Below are positions 36,737-47,716 of a DNA stretch of 64,000 bases, in pieces. How positions within the stretch are numbered: position 1 is the first letter of the stretch; every line of letters begins with the position of its first letter. The position numbers and the translations under genes are program-made. This stretch comes from Candidatus Nitrotoga arctica (lineage in GTDB: Bacteria > Pseudomonadota > Gammaproteobacteria > Burkholderiales > Gallionellaceae). The stretch spans positions 1,302,001-1,366,000 of the forward strand of contig NZ_OU912926.1 of assembly GCF_918378365.1 (NCBI RefSeq), written 5' to 3'. Under the pieces are notes generated by a model that ran no database searches, was not told where the DNA came from, and saw nothing but the letters and a program-made list of their open reading frames with translations.

Positions 36737-37672
36737 TCAGGTCGTGGATCCTTCGCGTTTCGTCAGCATATACAGCATATAACGTGCCAGCGACAACACG
36801 ATGAAAGTGATTAAGAACAGAATTAGTCCAAGTTCGACCAGCGCTGAGGTGTATAACTTGCCCACTGCCTCATTGAATTCGTTGGCCAGCGCGGAGGAGA
36901 TGCTATTGCCAGGCATTAATAGCGAGGCACTTAATTTATGTGCATTGCCGATGACGAAGGTGACCGCCATAGTTTCGCCCAACGCACGTCCCAGGCCCAG
37001 CATAATACCGCCAGCCACACCGATCTTGGTATAGGGCAACACCACATGCCACATGACTTCCCAAGTGGTTGCGCCCAAGCCATAGGCAGATTCCTTGAGC
37101 AGGGTGGGAACAACCTCGAATACATCACGCATCACCGAGGCAATAAAGGGAATAACCATGATGGCCAGAATGATACCGGCGGTGAGCACCCCGATGCCCA
37201 TGGGAATGCCCTGAAACAAAGGCCCCAATATCGGGAGCGGCCCCAGTTTTTCTATGAGCCAAGGCTGAACATAGTCAGCAAACAGCGGCGCAAATACGAA
37301 CAAACCCCACATGCCGTAAATAATGCTGGGGATGCCGGCCAGCAGTTCGATGGCAATGCCCAGCGGACGACGTAACCAGCGCGGCGACAGTTCAGTGAGG
37401 AAAAGGGCAATACCGAAACTGACCGGGATGGCGATCAGCAAGGCGATGGCCGAGGTTACCAGCGTGCCAACGATCGGCACGAGTGCGCCAAACTGTTCAG
37501 TGACCGGATCCCATTCCGCGCTGGTTAAAAATGAGAAACCGAACGCCTTAATGGAGGGCAAGCTGCCGATTATCAGCGAAACGATGATGGCAATGAGTAA
37601 AACGAGCACGGCGAATGCAGACAAGCGGGTGACATTGCGGAACAGAATGTCCAGCAAATTATGGCGCTTCAT
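36737..37672 (-). CDS. pstC: Phosphate ABC transporter permease PstC
   Basis: 311 residues from the ATG at 37672, chosen because GTGAAG precedes it; a start at 37699 would add nine residues but has no ribosome site. Six membrane segments are seen, with [59 protein letters not shown] and [16 protein letters not shown]. It is the partner of PstA. Confidence 0.95.
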   Translation of the reverse strand: MKRHNLLDILFRNVTRLSAFAVLVLLIAIIVSLIIGSLPSIKAFGFSFLTSAEWDPVTEQFGALVPIVGTLVTSAIALLIAIPVSFGIALFLTELSPRWLRRPLGIAIELLAGIPSIIYGMWGLFVFAPLFADYVQPWLIEKLGPLPILGPLFQGIPMGIGVLTAGIILAIMVIPFIASVMRDVFEVVPTLLKESAYGLGATTWEVMWHVVLPYTKIGVAGGIMLGLGRALGETMAVTFVIGNAHKLSASLLMPGNSISSALANEFNEAVGKLYTSALVELGLILFLITFIVLSLARYMLYMLTKREGSTT

Positions 37673-37716
37673 ATGTACTTCACGTAAAAACGTCGGCATG
37701 ATTTTTAAAAGTGCTC

Positions 37717-37749
37717 AAAATTTGAGGGAGCCTGGCCCCCTCAAATTTT
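37717..37749 (-). terminator. Intercistronic hairpin between pstS and pstC
   Basis: AAAATTTGAGGG (37717-37728) and CCCTCAAATTTT (37738-37749) pair perfectly over 12 bp with a nine-base loop, 56 bases after the pstS stop. On the minus strand it is followed by T-rich sequence. It could act as a partial terminator or an mRNA-stabilising element, keeping PstS more abundant than the membrane components. Confidence 0.7.
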
Positions 37750-37805
37750 ATCCGGCAAAAATTATATCTTGCAAATACATGTTGCCAGAGCTTCTAAATA
37801 GACTG

Positions 37806-38852
37806 TTACTTCCAGATCGCCGTGCCCTTGTTATCCTTGACCTCTGTTTTCCAGGCGGCGCGCACCAGTTGCTGAACTTTTTCCGGCATGGGGACATAAT
37901 CCAGAGCCTCAGCCATCTTGCCCCCATTGATGTAAGCCCAATCAAAGAATTTTAGTACTTCTTTGGCTGTTTCAGGTTTATCTTGTGTCTTGTGCATCAG
38001 GATGAAAGTGGCGCCGGTGATGGGCCAGCTTTCTTTGCCGGGTTCATTGGTCAGCAGCTCATAAAAGCCTGGCGCTTTTTCCCAGGCAGCGTTGGCCGCG
38101 GCGGCCTTGAATGAGGTGTCATCGGGTTTGACAAACTGACCGTCATGATTCTTGAGTTGTGCGTAAGTCATTTTATTCTGCAGCGCATAAGCATATTCCA
38201 CATAACCGATGGAATTTTTTATACGCTGTACATAAGAAGCGACGCCTTCATTACCTTTGCCACCCGTGCCCGCTTTCCAGGAGACGGCTGTGCCTTCGCC
38301 GACTGCAGATTTCCATTCCGGGCTAGTCTTGGACAGGTAGTTGGTGAAGATGAAGGTGGTGCCGGAACCGTCAGAGCGATGTACGACGGTGATGGTTTCA
38401 TTGGGCAGTTTAGTGCCCACATTCAGCGCCATGAGCGCTGGATCATTCCACTTGGTGATCTTGCCGAGAAAAATATCGGCCAGCACCTTGCCGTCCAGTT
38501 TGAGCTGCCCGGCTGCAACGCCGGCGACGTTGATGACAGGTACTACACCGCCCATGACTGCCGGGAATTGCATCAGGCCGTTCTTTTCCAGCTCTTCGGG
38601 TTTCAAAGGCATATCTGAGGCGCCAAAATCGACTGTCCGGGCGATAATTTGTTTGATGCCCCCGCCGGAACCAATGGATTGATAGTTCAGGCTGATACCG
38701 GTTTGGGTTTTATACGTATCGGCCCATTTGGCGTAAATCGGATAGGGGAAGGTGGCGCCCGCACCAGTGAGGTTAACGGCCGAAGCATGGGTTGCTAACG
38801 ACCACGAGGCGGCAAGGCCAAATATATAAAGAAAACGATTTAGTTTGGTCAT
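37806..38852 (-). CDS. pstS: Periplasmic phosphate-binding protein PstS
   Basis: 348 residues from the ATG at 38852, with GGAG eight bases upstream. A signal peptide (ending THASA) is followed by the mature start VNLTGAGATFPYPIYAKW. The phosphate-binding loop residues are in SGGGIKQIIARTVDFGASD and HRSDGSGTTFIFTNYL. It captures phosphate for PstCAB. First gene of the pst operon. No convincing PHO box was found upstream. Confidence 0.96.
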   Translation of the reverse strand: MTKLNRFLYIFGLAASWSLATHASAVNLTGAGATFPYPIYAKWADTYKTQTGISLNYQSIGSGGGIKQIIARTVDFGASDMPLKPEELEKNGLMQFPAVMGGVVPVINVAGVAAGQLKLDGKVLADIFLGKITKWNDPALMALNVGTKLPNETITVVHRSDGSGTTFIFTNYLSKTSPEWKSAVGEGTAVSWKAGTGGKGNEGVASYVQRIKNSIGYVEYAYALQNKMTYAQLKNHDGQFVKPDDTSFKAAAANAAWEKAPGFYELLTNEPGKESWPITGATFILMHKTQDKPETAKEVLKFFDWAYINGGKMAEALDYVPMPEKVQQLVRAAWKTEVKDNKGTAIWK

Positions 38853-39158
38853 ATTTTTCTCCAAAAATTAAGTTCGCTACAGCGTAGCTAACTATAGCCA
38901 TTTTCTATTACATAATTATTACACAGACTAGCAGTGTGTCGGATATCCCCTCATTAAAAAATAAAAAACAACAATTTGCTTTTACGAAATTTCATATTAA
39001 AGCTTTATAAATAATTTTTGGACGGGCAGATATTTTTTAAATACGGTTGGAAAGTATGACGGTGGAAATATGATTGGTATACGTAAACCAAGCCACGAGT
39101 ACAAAGCTTAATCAAAACTATCATCAACCGTGGAATTGGCTATGCAGTGTGATAAAGC
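38853..39158. other. Promoter region of the pst operon
   Basis: About 300 AT-rich bases with no gene. A TGTGTAATAATTATGTAAT stretch on the minus strand (about 38930-38907) faintly resembles a PHO box repeat but is not close enough to call. Confidence 0.3.
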
Positions 39159-39761
39159 TCAGCGCACATGCCATGCGGCATTAACTAGATTGGGATATTC
39201 CGGTTTGCCTAGGCTGCCGTTGTAGCGTCCTAGAGCACGGTAGAGGTCACCCTTTTCCATATCCAGGTAGTGGCGAAGAATGATACAACCATATCGCAGG
39301 TTGGTGCGCAGGTGGAACAAATTGCCCTTACGTTGGCCGATGAGATTCAACCAAAACGGCATTACTTGCATATACCCTCTCGCTCCGGCGCTGGATACGG
39401 CATATTTTTTGAAACCGCTTTCCACTTGAATAAGCCCCAATACCAATTGCGGATCTAATCCGGCGCGCGTGGCTTCGTAATACACAGTCTTGAGGAAGTC
39501 CACGCGATAGCCCGCGTCCGGGATGCGTCTTTCCAAGCGGCGCGATGTGTCATTCAACCAAGTGTGGTACTCCTGTTGCGATGCAAATGTCAGCTTGGGT
39601 GGCGCTTGATCTGAAACGGAGTGATTTAACGAGATCTGCACGCTGGCAGATAGGGGTTGATAGGTTTGTGCGCCGCCATGGGCTGCGTGGGCAAATAGCA
39701 AACCCGCTGCCAGCAAGGATGACAAAATGTAATTTGAATGACATTCTTGAATCGGACGCAT
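39159..39761 (-). CDS. SLT-type lytic transglycosylase
   Basis: 200 residues from the ATG at 39761; a GTG at 39797 would add 12. A signal peptide or anchor (YILSSLLAAGLLFAHAAHGG) leads to a lytic transglycosylase domain (about 95-200): GLDPQLVLGLIQVESGFKKY with the catalytic Glu, SSAGARGYMQVMPFW, and RYNGSLGKPEYPNLV. It cleaves peptidoglycan glycan strands in the periplasm. The domain is compact and has no LysM or other cell-wall-binding module. Confidence 0.9.
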   Translation of the reverse strand: MRPIQECHSNYILSSLLAAGLLFAHAAHGGAQTYQPLSASVQISLNHSVSDQAPPKLTFASQQEYHTWLNDTSRRLERRIPDAGYRVDFLKTVYYEATRAGLDPQLVLGLIQVESGFKKYAVSSAGARGYMQVMPFWLNLIGQRKGNLFHLRTNLRYGCIILRHYLDMEKGDLYRALGRYNGSLGKPEYPNLVNAAWHVR

Positions 39762-39797
39762 AGTTTTAAGGGGGGCTCTAGAAACCCGCCTTCGCAC

Positions 39798-40217
39798 CTC
39801 ATGCTCTTTAAGATAGTTGTTTTACGGCAGGTTACTGAAATACTTTAAGGTGATGTTTATATTCAAGTGACTAGTACATCGATCACAAAACCATTTACAC
39901 AATAGTCAGTTTGTCATGATGCTGGGTTTCAGAGGCACAGTAGGTCATGCACGTAAAACGGAACGAGCAGTATTGATGTTGACGGAAACGAATGAACTGT
40001 GCTTATCTGTTTTACGGATACAGGTGTGTATAAGGCGCATTGACGGCTAATGCAGTCGTATGTCGCTTCGATCCGCTGCTTGACATCAATTCAGTCTAGG
40101 ACGTTGGATGTGCTAACCGAAAAGCACAGAATGAATTAAATTTAAAGTATGAGATCCGCTCTTGCTTCATGCGTTAAAATGTATTTATTACAGTAGGACT
40201 GCATTTCAATGAGAATT
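39798..40217. other. Intergenic region between proS and the lytic transglycosylase
   Basis: About 420 bases with no gene. The end next to proS has a short hairpin, TTCAAT (40206-40211 area) pairing with ATTGAA, which may help terminate proS. Nothing else stands out. Confidence 0.3.
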
Positions 40218-41930
40218 TTATTGAAGTGAGGTTAATTGTATGAACTTAACAATATCTTGTAACGGGATTTGTTGCGCTTCTTCGTCGCGTCGTCCCTTGT
40301 ACTCAACCATGGGCACTTCTTGGCTGAGACCGCGATCCCCGATTACGATACGATGTGGGATGCCGATGAGCTCTAAATCAGCAAACATTACGCCTGGACG
40401 TTCGTTACGGTCATCAAGCAATACTTCAATTCCTGCCGCGCCAATGTCAGTGTAAAGCTGTTCTGTCGCTAGGCGCACGGCTTCGCTCTTATTGATGCCG
40501 ATTGGGGCAAGTGCCACTTGGAACGGAGCCATGGTAGCAGGCAGGGTAATGCCGCGCTCGTCATAATTCTGCTCTATTGCGGCAGCGACGATGCGTGAAA
40601 CACCGATGCCATAACAACCCATTTCAATGAATTGAGATTTGCCGTTTTCATCGAGGTAATTAGCATTGAGCGTTTCGGAATACTTGGTGCGCAACTGGAA
40701 AATGTGGCCAACTTCGATACCGCGACAGAGTTCCAGCGTGCCTTTCCTATCAGGACTGGGATCACCGGCGACCACGTTGCGGAGGTCATACACATTTGTT
40801 TCGTCCAAGCTGATGTCGCGTCCAAAGTTTGCGTGAGTGTAGTGAAAGCCGTCATCATTGGCTCCGCAGACAAAGTTACTCATGGCAGCAGCAGCATGAT
40901 CAGTCAAGATGCGCACAATGGTATTGACCGGGCCAATGTAGCCGGTACGACAGCCCATGTTCTGATGGATTTCATCGTCGCTGGCGAAACGGAATTCGCC
41001 CAGGATCTTGGTTGCTTTGATTTCGTTCAGCATATGATCTCCGCGCAGCAGAAGCAGAGTGAAGTTATCACCGGCATCCATTACGGCGATTGCTTTTAGT
41101 ACTTGTTGCGGCGTCACATTCAAGAAAGTGGCGACGCTTTCGATGGATTTTTGTCCGGGCGTAATGACTTTTTGCAATTTTTCGCTGGCACTCGCGCGTA
41201 AGACGTTTGGTGCGATGGCCTCAGCCAGTTCCACATTGGCGGCATAATTGGAAGTGGGACAGAATGCTAACCCGTCTTCGCCGGAATCGGCTAGTACATG
41301 GAATTCATGCGAGCCACTACCGCCAATGGCGCCTGTATCCGCCGCAACGGCTCGAAATTGGAGGCCAAGACGGGTGAAAATGCGGCTGTAGGTGTCATAC
41401 ATCACCTGGTAGGTTTGTTCTAGGCTGCTGAAGCTGGCATGGAATGAATAAGCATCTTTCATTACAAATTCGCGTGCACGCATCACACCAAAACGGGGAC
41501 GCACCTCATCCCGGAACTTGGTCTGGATTTGGTAGAAATTAACTGGTAACTGACGATAGCTTTTTATCTCACGGCGCGCGATGTCAGTAATAACTTCTTC
41601 GTGAGTGGGGCCAAAACAAAATAGATTGTCATGGCGATCTTTAATTTTGAGCATTTGTGGTCCAAATACTTCCCAGCGCCCGGTTTCTTGCCAAAGTTCG
41701 GCTGGCTGTATGGCGGGCATTAGCAGCTCAATGCCGCCCCCATTATTCATTTCCTCGCGTACCACGGCTTCCACTTTTCGCAACACGCGTAGTCCCAACG
41801 GCATCCAGGTGTACAGGCCGCTGGCTAGTTTCTTGATGTAGCCGGCGCGTAACATTAAACGATGACTGACTAGTTCGGCTTCGGAGGGAGCTTCTTTCTG
41901 GGTGGAGATGAAAAATTGTGAAACGCGCAT
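40218..41930 (-). CDS. proS: Prolyl-tRNA synthetase, bacterial type
   Basis: 570 residues from the ATG at 41930 ([20 protein letters not shown]), the start shared by the family; an in-frame extension to 42050 runs into rppH. Class II motifs are seen ([20 protein letters not shown]; motif 2 region [20 protein letters not shown]; motif 3 [18 protein letters not shown]), with the INS editing domain in the middle (about 230-380) and the anticodon-binding domain at the C-terminus. It charges tRNA-Pro. It diverges from rppH. Confidence 0.96.
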   Translation of the reverse strand: MRVSQFFISTQKEAPSEAELVSHRLMLRAGYIKKLASGLYTWMPLGLRVLRKVEAVVREEMNNGGGIELLMPAIQPAELWQETGRWEVFGPQMLKIKDRHDNLFCFGPTHEEVITDIARREIKSYRQLPVNFYQIQTKFRDEVRPRFGVMRAREFVMKDAYSFHASFSSLEQTYQVMYDTYSRIFTRLGLQFRAVAADTGAIGGSGSHEFHVLADSGEDGLAFCPTSNYAANVELAEAIAPNVLRASASEKLQKVITPGQKSIESVATFLNVTPQQVLKAIAVMDAGDNFTLLLLRGDHMLNEIKATKILGEFRFASDDEIHQNMGCRTGYIGPVNTIVRILTDHAAAAMSNFVCGANDDGFHYTHANFGRDISLDETNVYDLRNVVAGDPSPDRKGTLELCRGIEVGHIFQLRTKYSETLNANYLDENGKSQFIEMGCYGIGVSRIVAAAIEQNYDERGITLPATMAPFQVALAPIGINKSEAVRLATEQLYTDIGAAGIEVLLDDRNERPGVMFADLELIGIPHRIVIGDRGLSQEVPMVEYKGRRDEEAQQIPLQDIVKFIQLTSLQ

Positions 41931-42081
41931 GATGGTATGTTTGCCAAATCGAATTATCAGAATGCTAATTTTACAGCGAACGAAGTAAGCATGCTGTACC
42001 GATTGTGATAAGTCGGCTTTCAATATGGTGTGAAATGTGAAAAAATCCACCTTATCTAAATTAATTAAACAGGTGACGAAG

Positions 42082-42606
42082 ATGATTGATCGGGATGGTT
42101 ACCGCCCCAACGTCGGCATCATTCTGTCTAACGCTAAGAATCAGGTATTCTGGGGCAAGCGCATCAGGCAGCATGCGTGGCAATTCCCGCAAGGTGGCAT
42201 TCAGTGTGGTGAAACACCGGAACAAGCGATGTATCGCGAATTGCAGGAAGAGGTAGGTTTGCAGTCTTGTCATGTCCAAATATTGGGCCGCACGCGTGAG
42301 TGGATACGTTATGAAGTGCCGCAACATTGGGTTAAACGTGAGTGGCGTGGCAGTTACAAGGGGCAGAAGCAGATATGGTTTTTACTGCGACTGGTTGGAC
42401 GCGACTGTGATGTCTGTTTGCGTGCTTCCGTTCATCCCGAGTTTGATGCTTGGCGTTGGAACGATTATTGGGTTGAGATGGAAAGTGTGATTGAGTTTAA
42501 ACGGGATGTTTACCGTTTGGCATTGAATGAATTAGTACGCTATTTGCCACCAGCCAACAATTTTTCTGGCTGGGATACGTCCAAAAAAATTTCTAGTAAT
42601 TTTTGA
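42082..42606 (+). CDS. rppH: RNA pyrophosphohydrolase RppH
   Basis: 174 residues from the ATG at 42082 ([17 protein letters not shown]). The Nudix box is [20 protein letters not shown] followed by [19 protein letters not shown] and the central [18 protein letters not shown] are typical of RppH. It removes pyrophosphate from mRNA 5' ends and triggers RNase E decay. An AGGTGA lies upstream. The divergent neighbour is proS, a common arrangement in betaproteobacteria. Confidence 0.95.
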   Translation: MIDRDGYRPNVGIILSNAKNQVFWGKRIRQHAWQFPQGGIQCGETPEQAMYRELQEEVGLQSCHVQILGRTREWIRYEVPQHWVKREWRGSYKGQKQIWFLLRLVGRDCDVCLRASVHPEFDAWRWNDYWVEMESVIEFKRDVYRLALNELVRYLPPANNFSGWDTSKKISSNF

Positions 42607-43093
42607 GTTGTCGCTATATTTTTGAATATTACATATTGATTAATGATGACTTGATAGATTAGAGAATATGTTTCATTGAATGTTCATTCCTTCAAATTTG
42701 GCACAAGCTTAATCTAGCCGATTCATGTGACGAGTTAGAAGTAAGAGTTTAGTCGGTGCTCAAGTAGCCAAGAGTTATGAATGCTGCTTTGAAATTAGCA
42801 GGGGGCACGCTAGTGGTAATGGTCGTTAGTGAGCTATTTTCCGAAACGTAGATTGCGCGTCAGTTAAGTTACAACTTCACCCAAATGGATATTTCATGAA
42901 CTTGCGCCGAAATTAAGACAGTGCTCGTGAATATTGCCTGTCTTAAAAAAGGGCATGGCTACATGAAACTTGGATGTATACTTGGCTTTAGGTATGCTTT
43001 GAATGCGTTAATTTAGTCAAACGGTAGTATTTGCATTTAAATATGAATTGATCGTCGATAATCGATGATAATCGAAATTTAAAGGAGATAAAT
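42607..43093. other. Intergenic region before the ferritin-like gene
   Basis: About 490 bases without a gene that I can support. A ribosome site AAAGGAGATAAAT directly precedes the ferritin-like ATG. No Fur-box match was clear. Confidence 0.3.
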
Positions 43094-43633
43094 ATGGCAG
43101 ACAAATCATTTTTGACCGATATTAAAATCCTGCGTGAACGTGCCCGACAGCACATAGAGCAGGGGGCTATCACTGCTGGATATCGTGGTGACCGTGATAC
43201 TGTTGTCGATCTGTTAAACGAGGCGCTGGCTACAGAGATTGTCTGCGTGTTGCGATATAAACGACATTACTATACTGCTACAGGCATCAATGCGCAAAGC
43301 GTAGCCGCCGAGTTCTTGCAACATGCCACTGAAGAACAGGTACATGCTGACCAGATTGCTCAGCGCATTGTGCAATTGGGGGGAAAACCGAACTTTTCTC
43401 CTGAGGGTCTGGCAATGCGTAGCCATTCCGAATATCACGATGGTGATGACTTGCTTGAAATGATTCGCGAAGACCTCATTGCTGAGCGCATTGCCATTGA
43501 TAGCTACGGTGAAATGATAAGCTACTTGGGTAACGACGATCCTACAACGCGGCGTATGCTGGAATCCATCTTGGCGATGGAGGAAGAACATGCCGACGAT
43601 TTGTCCAGTCTCTTGGCAGAGATGGGAGGGTGA
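43094..43633 (+). CDS. Ferritin-like (bacterioferritin-type) diiron protein
   Basis: 179 residues forming a four-helix bundle. Candidate iron ligands are Glu in LLNEALATEIVCVLRYKRH, E-x6-H in HATEEQVHADQIA, Glu in REDLIAERIAIDSYGEM, and E-x2-H in ILAMEEEHADDL. The pattern E / ExxH / E / ExxH is that of ferritin and bacterioferritin diiron sites. No Met haem ligand at the usual position is evident. It may store or detoxify iron, which would suit an iron-oxidising lifestyle, though that is inference. It has a strong AGGAG site and stands alone. Confidence 0.85.
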   Translation: MADKSFLTDIKILRERARQHIEQGAITAGYRGDRDTVVDLLNEALATEIVCVLRYKRHYYTATGINAQSVAAEFLQHATEEQVHADQIAQRIVQLGGKPNFSPEGLAMRSHSEYHDGDDLLEMIREDLIAERIAIDSYGEMISYLGNDDPTTRRMLESILAMEEEHADDLSSLLAEMGG

Positions 43634-44181
43634 AAGGTGGCGCTGTACTAGAAATGGGGATGCATCTGGTTTATAAGCGCTTCAATCAATCCTGAACTTG
43701 TTTTTTCCGCAAAAATAGTAATTCAAATTGACAAGCTGACTTGAGATCTCAGACAAGCCCGCGCGGAGCATTGTTAAATGGCTCAGTGCAGGCTTCATAT
43801 CTTAGTTCAACTTCGAATCTTGCTTCGGTGTGGTTAACTATCGCCACATGACGGAGATGGTTTTTGCCTACCTTAAGGTTAGGCCTACGTAACGTAATTA
43901 GTCCCTTAGCCTTGCTGTGGCACGCGGTAAATTGGTGCAATATTATTGATCAAATCCGTAGGATAGTTGGATAAGTTAAGGTTATAAAAATCTTAAGTAG
44001 TAAATTACCTTATCTTGAACGATTGGTTTTAACTAAGTTTTGCTAAAGCTTCACGCTGTTTTAAGTGGCTGTCAATTATAGCGCTGGGATTCATAATTCC
44101 ATTAGATATTTTTCGAAAAAGTGCACTACATTAAATATTCATTGGCTATTGCACGGTGAGATATAGTTGAAGAGGGAAAAT
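43634..44181. other. Intergenic region, no supported gene
   Basis: About 550 bases. A 63-codon minus-strand frame at 43749-43940 has reasonable composition but no recognisable motif and no ribosome site, so it was not called. The last bases carry GAGGG before the DUF475 ATG. Confidence 0.3.
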
Positions 44182-45219
44182 ATGCGCTATTTTAGAGTTT
44201 CATTTTTTATTGCTTTTGTGGGTATTGGGCTTGCGGCATGGTGGGGTTATAGCCGGGGTGGTTTTGTGGTCGCACTTGAAGCGCTTGGGATTGCTACTAT
44301 TCTCTGTGTCATGGAGGTATCACTCTCCTTTGACAATGCTGTCGTCAATGCGTCTGTACTTAAAAGCTGGAACAAATTCTGGCAGGACATTTTCCTGACT
44401 ATTGGAATGCTGATCGCTGTGTTTGGCATGCGATTGCTTTTTCCTCTTGTGATTGTTGCGCTCGCGGCTGACCTCGGGCTAATGGAGGTGTGGGATATGG
44501 GGCTACATAATCCTGATGAATATGCACTTCATTTGACTAATCATCATGCTGAAGTGGCCGCGTTTGGAGGGATTTTTTTATTGTTGGTGTTCCTTAATTT
44601 TCTGCTGGACTCTAAAAAAGAATTGCATTGGCTTGGTCATATTGAGGAAAAAATTGCCACATTTGGTAAAGTGGCATCAATCTCGGTAATGATCGCGCTG
44701 GGTACACTGTTGGCCAGTTTATCCATGGTCGAAGAGGGCAAGCAACTGGTTGTACTAGTTGCCGGCCTTTGGGGCGTGCTGTCCTACGTGGGCGTAGACG
44801 TGATTAGTAGTCTTCTTGAAAAGGAAGAAGATGATGCAAAAATCAGTGATGTTATTAAGCGCGGCGGGATAGGTGGTTTTCTTTATCTTGAAGTACTGGA
44901 TGCTTCCTTCTCTTTCGATGGGGTGATCGGGGCATTTGCCATTACCAAGGATATTGTCATTATCATGATTGGCCTTGGTATTGGCGCGATATTTGTGCGT
45001 TCAATGACTGTATTTCTGGTACGTAAAGAAACCCTTGATACGTATGTGTACCTTGAGCATGGTGCGCATTATGCGATCGGAATTCTGGCTGTCATCATGC
45101 TTGCTAGTATGAAGTTCCATATCCCTGAGATTTTCACTGGTTTTGTAGGGGTGGCTTTTATTGCCGCCGCTTTATGGTCTTCATTGCGCTATAGGCGTCT
45201 CAAGCAACTAAATAAGTAA
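44182..45219 (+). CDS. DUF475/TerC-like integral membrane protein
   Basis: 345 residues from the ATG at 44182, with GAGGGAAAAT upstream. Eight or nine membrane segments. The motif MEVSLSFDNAVVNASVLKSW and the second half-repeat LEVLDASFSFDGVIGAFAIT carry the paired acidic residues (S-F-D-N and S-F-D-G) of TerC/DUF475 proteins, which are implicated in metal ion transport, mainly Mn2+, in related families. The exact substrate is unknown. It is monocistronic and convergent with dut. Confidence 0.85.
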   Translation: MRYFRVSFFIAFVGIGLAAWWGYSRGGFVVALEALGIATILCVMEVSLSFDNAVVNASVLKSWNKFWQDIFLTIGMLIAVFGMRLLFPLVIVALAADLGLMEVWDMGLHNPDEYALHLTNHHAEVAAFGGIFLLLVFLNFLLDSKKELHWLGHIEEKIATFGKVASISVMIALGTLLASLSMVEEGKQLVVLVAGLWGVLSYVGVDVISSLLEKEEDDAKISDVIKRGGIGGFLYLEVLDASFSFDGVIGAFAITKDIVIIMIGLGIGAIFVRSMTVFLVRKETLDTYVYLEHGAHYAIGILAVIMLASMKFHIPEIFTGFVGVAFIAAALWSSLRYRRLKQLNK

Positions 45220-45322
45220 CAAACCATCACAAAATAGTCCTTGGCTAAGGTATTTTTCTTACGTTGTGATCAGTTGCGCTTATCTAGCTCGTGATTCGTA
45301 GGCCGTCTTCGTTAAGACATCA

Positions 45323-45775
45323 TCAATTTTTGCCGGTACTGCCGAAACCGTCACTTCCGCGCTGGCTCAAGGGAAAATCCGTGACAATATTGAGCTGCAT
45401 TTGCAGTATTGGCACAATAACCATTTGCGCTATGCGTTCCAAAGGCATGAGAGTGAATGGGTTTTGTCCACGGTTCCAGATAGAAATGAATATCTGTCCT
45501 TGATAGTCGGAATCGATTAATCCGACCAAATTGCCCAGTACAATTCCCTGTTTGTGTCCAAGTCCAGAGCGCGGCAAGATCATCGCGGCGCACTGCGGAT
45601 CGGCTAGGTGAATTGCAATGCCGCTCGGGATGAGTTCGCATTGGCCGGGCTGAATAATCATGCTCTGGTCAATACAGGCGCGCAAATCTATTCCCGCCGA
45701 TCCAGTCGTGGCGTAAGCGGGCGGGTGCTTATGCAAGCGTGGGTCGAGAATTTTCACATCTACTGTTTTTTTCAT
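45323..45775 (-). CDS. dut: dUTP pyrophosphatase
   Basis: 150 residues with the five dUTPase motifs: [38 protein letters not shown], and the C-terminal [11 protein letters not shown] that closes over the active site. It hydrolyses dUTP to dUMP, preventing uracil entry into DNA and feeding dTMP synthesis. The ATG overlaps the coaBC stop by four bases (ATGA), so the genes are coupled. Confidence 0.95.
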   Translation of the reverse strand: MKKTVDVKILDPRLHKHPPAYATTGSAGIDLRACIDQSMIIQPGQCELIPSGIAIHLADPQCAAMILPRSGLGHKQGIVLGNLVGLIDSDYQGQIFISIWNRGQNPFTLMPLERIAQMVIVPILQMQLNIVTDFPLSQRGSDGFGSTGKN

Positions 45776-46971
45776 AATTTATTTCCTTGCCGGTAAAGTT
45801 TGACTATATGCTGCAACAAAGCTCGCGCCAGTGTGAGCTTATCCGCGCGCGGTAAGACATGCTCGCCCGTATCGTCAAATAAAATCAGCTCGTTGTCATC
45901 TGCTCCAATTGCTTGTTGGGCTAAATTGGCTGCGAGTAGTGGAATTTTCTTGGTTTTGCGCTTCGTTGCAGCGTAGTCGTGCAGATTGTGGCTTTCGGCC
46001 GCGAAACCCACGCAGAATGGTGGCTTTGGAAGCCCGGCAACATATCCCAGAATATCTGGATTGGGAAATAGTTCCAGCGTTAGTCCGCCCGTACTCTTCT
46101 TGATTTTCTGTCCGGTCGGTTGTGCTACGCGATAATCGGCTACGGCTGCCACGCCAATGAAAATATTGGCATCTGCGACATGTTTTTGGACAGCCTCGAA
46201 CATTTCCGCCGCGCTGGTGATATTCACCAGCGCGGCACCATGGGGGCTGGATAAGGCTGTAGGACCAGAAATCAATGTCACTTCTGCACCTAACTCCAGT
46301 GCGGCCTGCGTGATGGCATAGCCCATCTTGCCGGAGCTGCGATTGGTAATGCCGCGTACTGCGTCTATTGCTTCGTAGGTTGGCCCGGCAGTCAGCAGAA
46401 CTTTTACGCCGGATAGTAATTTTGGCTGAAAAAAGGTGAGCAATGCGCGTGCCAACTCTGTGGGTTCCTGCATGCGTCCCATTCCTTCTTCGCCACATGC
46501 TTGCATACCGCTGACAGGGCCTAGAATAGTTACACCATCAGCAAGGAGTTGCTGGATATTGCGTTGCGTGGCTGGGCTTTCCCACATTTGTCGATTCATT
46601 GCAGGGGCAACCAGCAATGGACAATTGCGAGCCAAACACAACGCGGAAAGCAGGTCATCGGCCAAGCCGTGCGCCAGCTTGGCGATGAAATCAGCTGTGG
46701 CCGGCGCGATCATAATGGCATCGGTGGTACGGCTTAGATTGATGTGTGCCATATGATTAGCAGTGTGTTCGCCCCACTGATTGGTGAATACCGGCTTGCC
46801 GGATAGCGCCTGCATGGTGATCGGCGTGATGAAGTGACACGCAGCTTCAGTCATCGCAACCTGTACCTGCATGCCCTGATTGACCAATAGGCGAGTTAAT
46901 TCGGCGCTTTTATAGGCGGCAATACCGCCGGTGAGACCAAGCACAATACGTTTTGTTTGAATTTGTTCCAT
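45772..46971 (-). CDS. coaBC: Bifunctional CoaBC (PPC synthetase/decarboxylase)
   Basis: 399 residues from the ATG at 46971; a start at 46983 is possible. The N-terminal flavoprotein decarboxylase part (CoaC, about 1-185) has [38 protein letters not shown] and the [12 protein letters not shown] substrate clamp. The C-terminal synthetase part (CoaB, about 190-399) has [20 protein letters not shown] and FAAESHNL. It converts 4'-phosphopantothenate to 4'-phosphopantetheine for CoA. Divergent from radC. Confidence 0.95.
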   Translation of the reverse strand: MEQIQTKRIVLGLTGGIAAYKSAELTRLLVNQGMQVQVAMTEAACHFITPITMQALSGKPVFTNQWGEHTANHMAHINLSRTTDAIMIAPATADFIAKLAHGLADDLLSALCLARNCPLLVAPAMNRQMWESPATQRNIQQLLADGVTILGPVSGMQACGEEGMGRMQEPTELARALLTFFQPKLLSGVKVLLTAGPTYEAIDAVRGITNRSSGKMGYAITQAALELGAEVTLISGPTALSSPHGAALVNITSAAEMFEAVQKHVADANIFIGVAAVADYRVAQPTGQKIKKSTGGLTLELFPNPDILGYVAGLPKPPFCVGFAAESHNLHDYAATKRKTKKIPLLAANLAQQAIGADDNELILFDDTGEHVLPRADKLTLARALLQHIVKLYRQGNKL

Positions 46972-47041
46972 AATGCTGTGCATCTTAGCAAAAACTGCTG
47001 TTCTTTATCAAAAAACCACCATGCTTAGGCAAGGGAGAGCA

Positions 47042-47716
47042 ATGGGAATTAATAATTGGCCTGAGGGAGAACGGCCGCGCGAGAAGTTAATCCAGCGCGG
47101 TGCGGCCTCACTCTCTGATGCTGAACTGCTGGCCATATTTTTGCGCACCGGTGTAGTGGGCAAAAGTGCGGTGGATTTGGCACGTGATTTGCTTACTCAG
47201 TTTGGCACACTAACCCGTTTATTCGCCGCTAGCCAAGAAGAGTTTTGCACTATATATGGTATGGGGCAGGCCAAATATGCTCAGTTGCAGGCTGTGCTGG
47301 AAATGTCGCGGCGTGCCTTGCAAGAGGTAATGCGCATGGGCGATGCGCTGAACTCACCGAGCGCGGTACGCGATTATCTTCGATTGCTTTTAAGTGGCCG
47401 TGAACAGGAAGTGTTCCTGGTTGTCTTTCTTACCGCACAAAACCGTGTAGTTGCATCAGAGGAAATGTTCCACGGCTCGCTCACCCAAACCAGCGTGTAT
47501 CCGCGCGAAGTGGTTAAACGTGCGTTGTATCACAACGCGGCTGGAGTCATCTTGGCGCATAATCACCCGTCAGGCGTGGCTGAACCCAGTCAGTCCGACC
47601 GCCTGCTCACAGACACGCTTAAACAGGCGCTCGCGTTGGTGGATGTGCGCGTGCTAGATCACTTCATCGTAGCAGGAAACGGGTGCTTGTCATTTGCAGA
47701 GCGAGGAATGATGTAG
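47042..47716 (+). CDS. radC: RadC/MPN-domain protein
   Basis: 224 residues from the ATG at 47042, with GGAGAG before it. An N-terminal helix-hairpin-helix part ([36 protein letters not shown]) is followed by an MPN+/JAMM metal site ([15 protein letters not shown]). The family was once linked to recombination repair, but its molecular role is not settled. Normal length. Confidence 0.93.
   Translation: MGINNWPEGERPREKLIQRGAASLSDAELLAIFLRTGVVGKSAVDLARDLLTQFGTLTRLFAASQEEFCTIYGMGQAKYAQLQAVLEMSRRALQEVMRMGDALNSPSAVRDYLRLLLSGREQEVFLVVFLTAQNRVVASEEMFHGSLTQTSVYPREVVKRALYHNAAGVILAHNHPSGVAEPSQSDRLLTDTLKQALALVDVRVLDHFIVAGNGCLSFAERGMM

Noticed and set aside
38907..38935. Possible PHO box before pstS
   Set aside because: Only weak similarity to CTGTCATA repeats; not separable from general AT-rich sequence by eye.
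43749..43940. 63-codon minus-strand frame
   Set aside because: No ribosome site, no family motif, and isolated in an intergenic region; may be chance.
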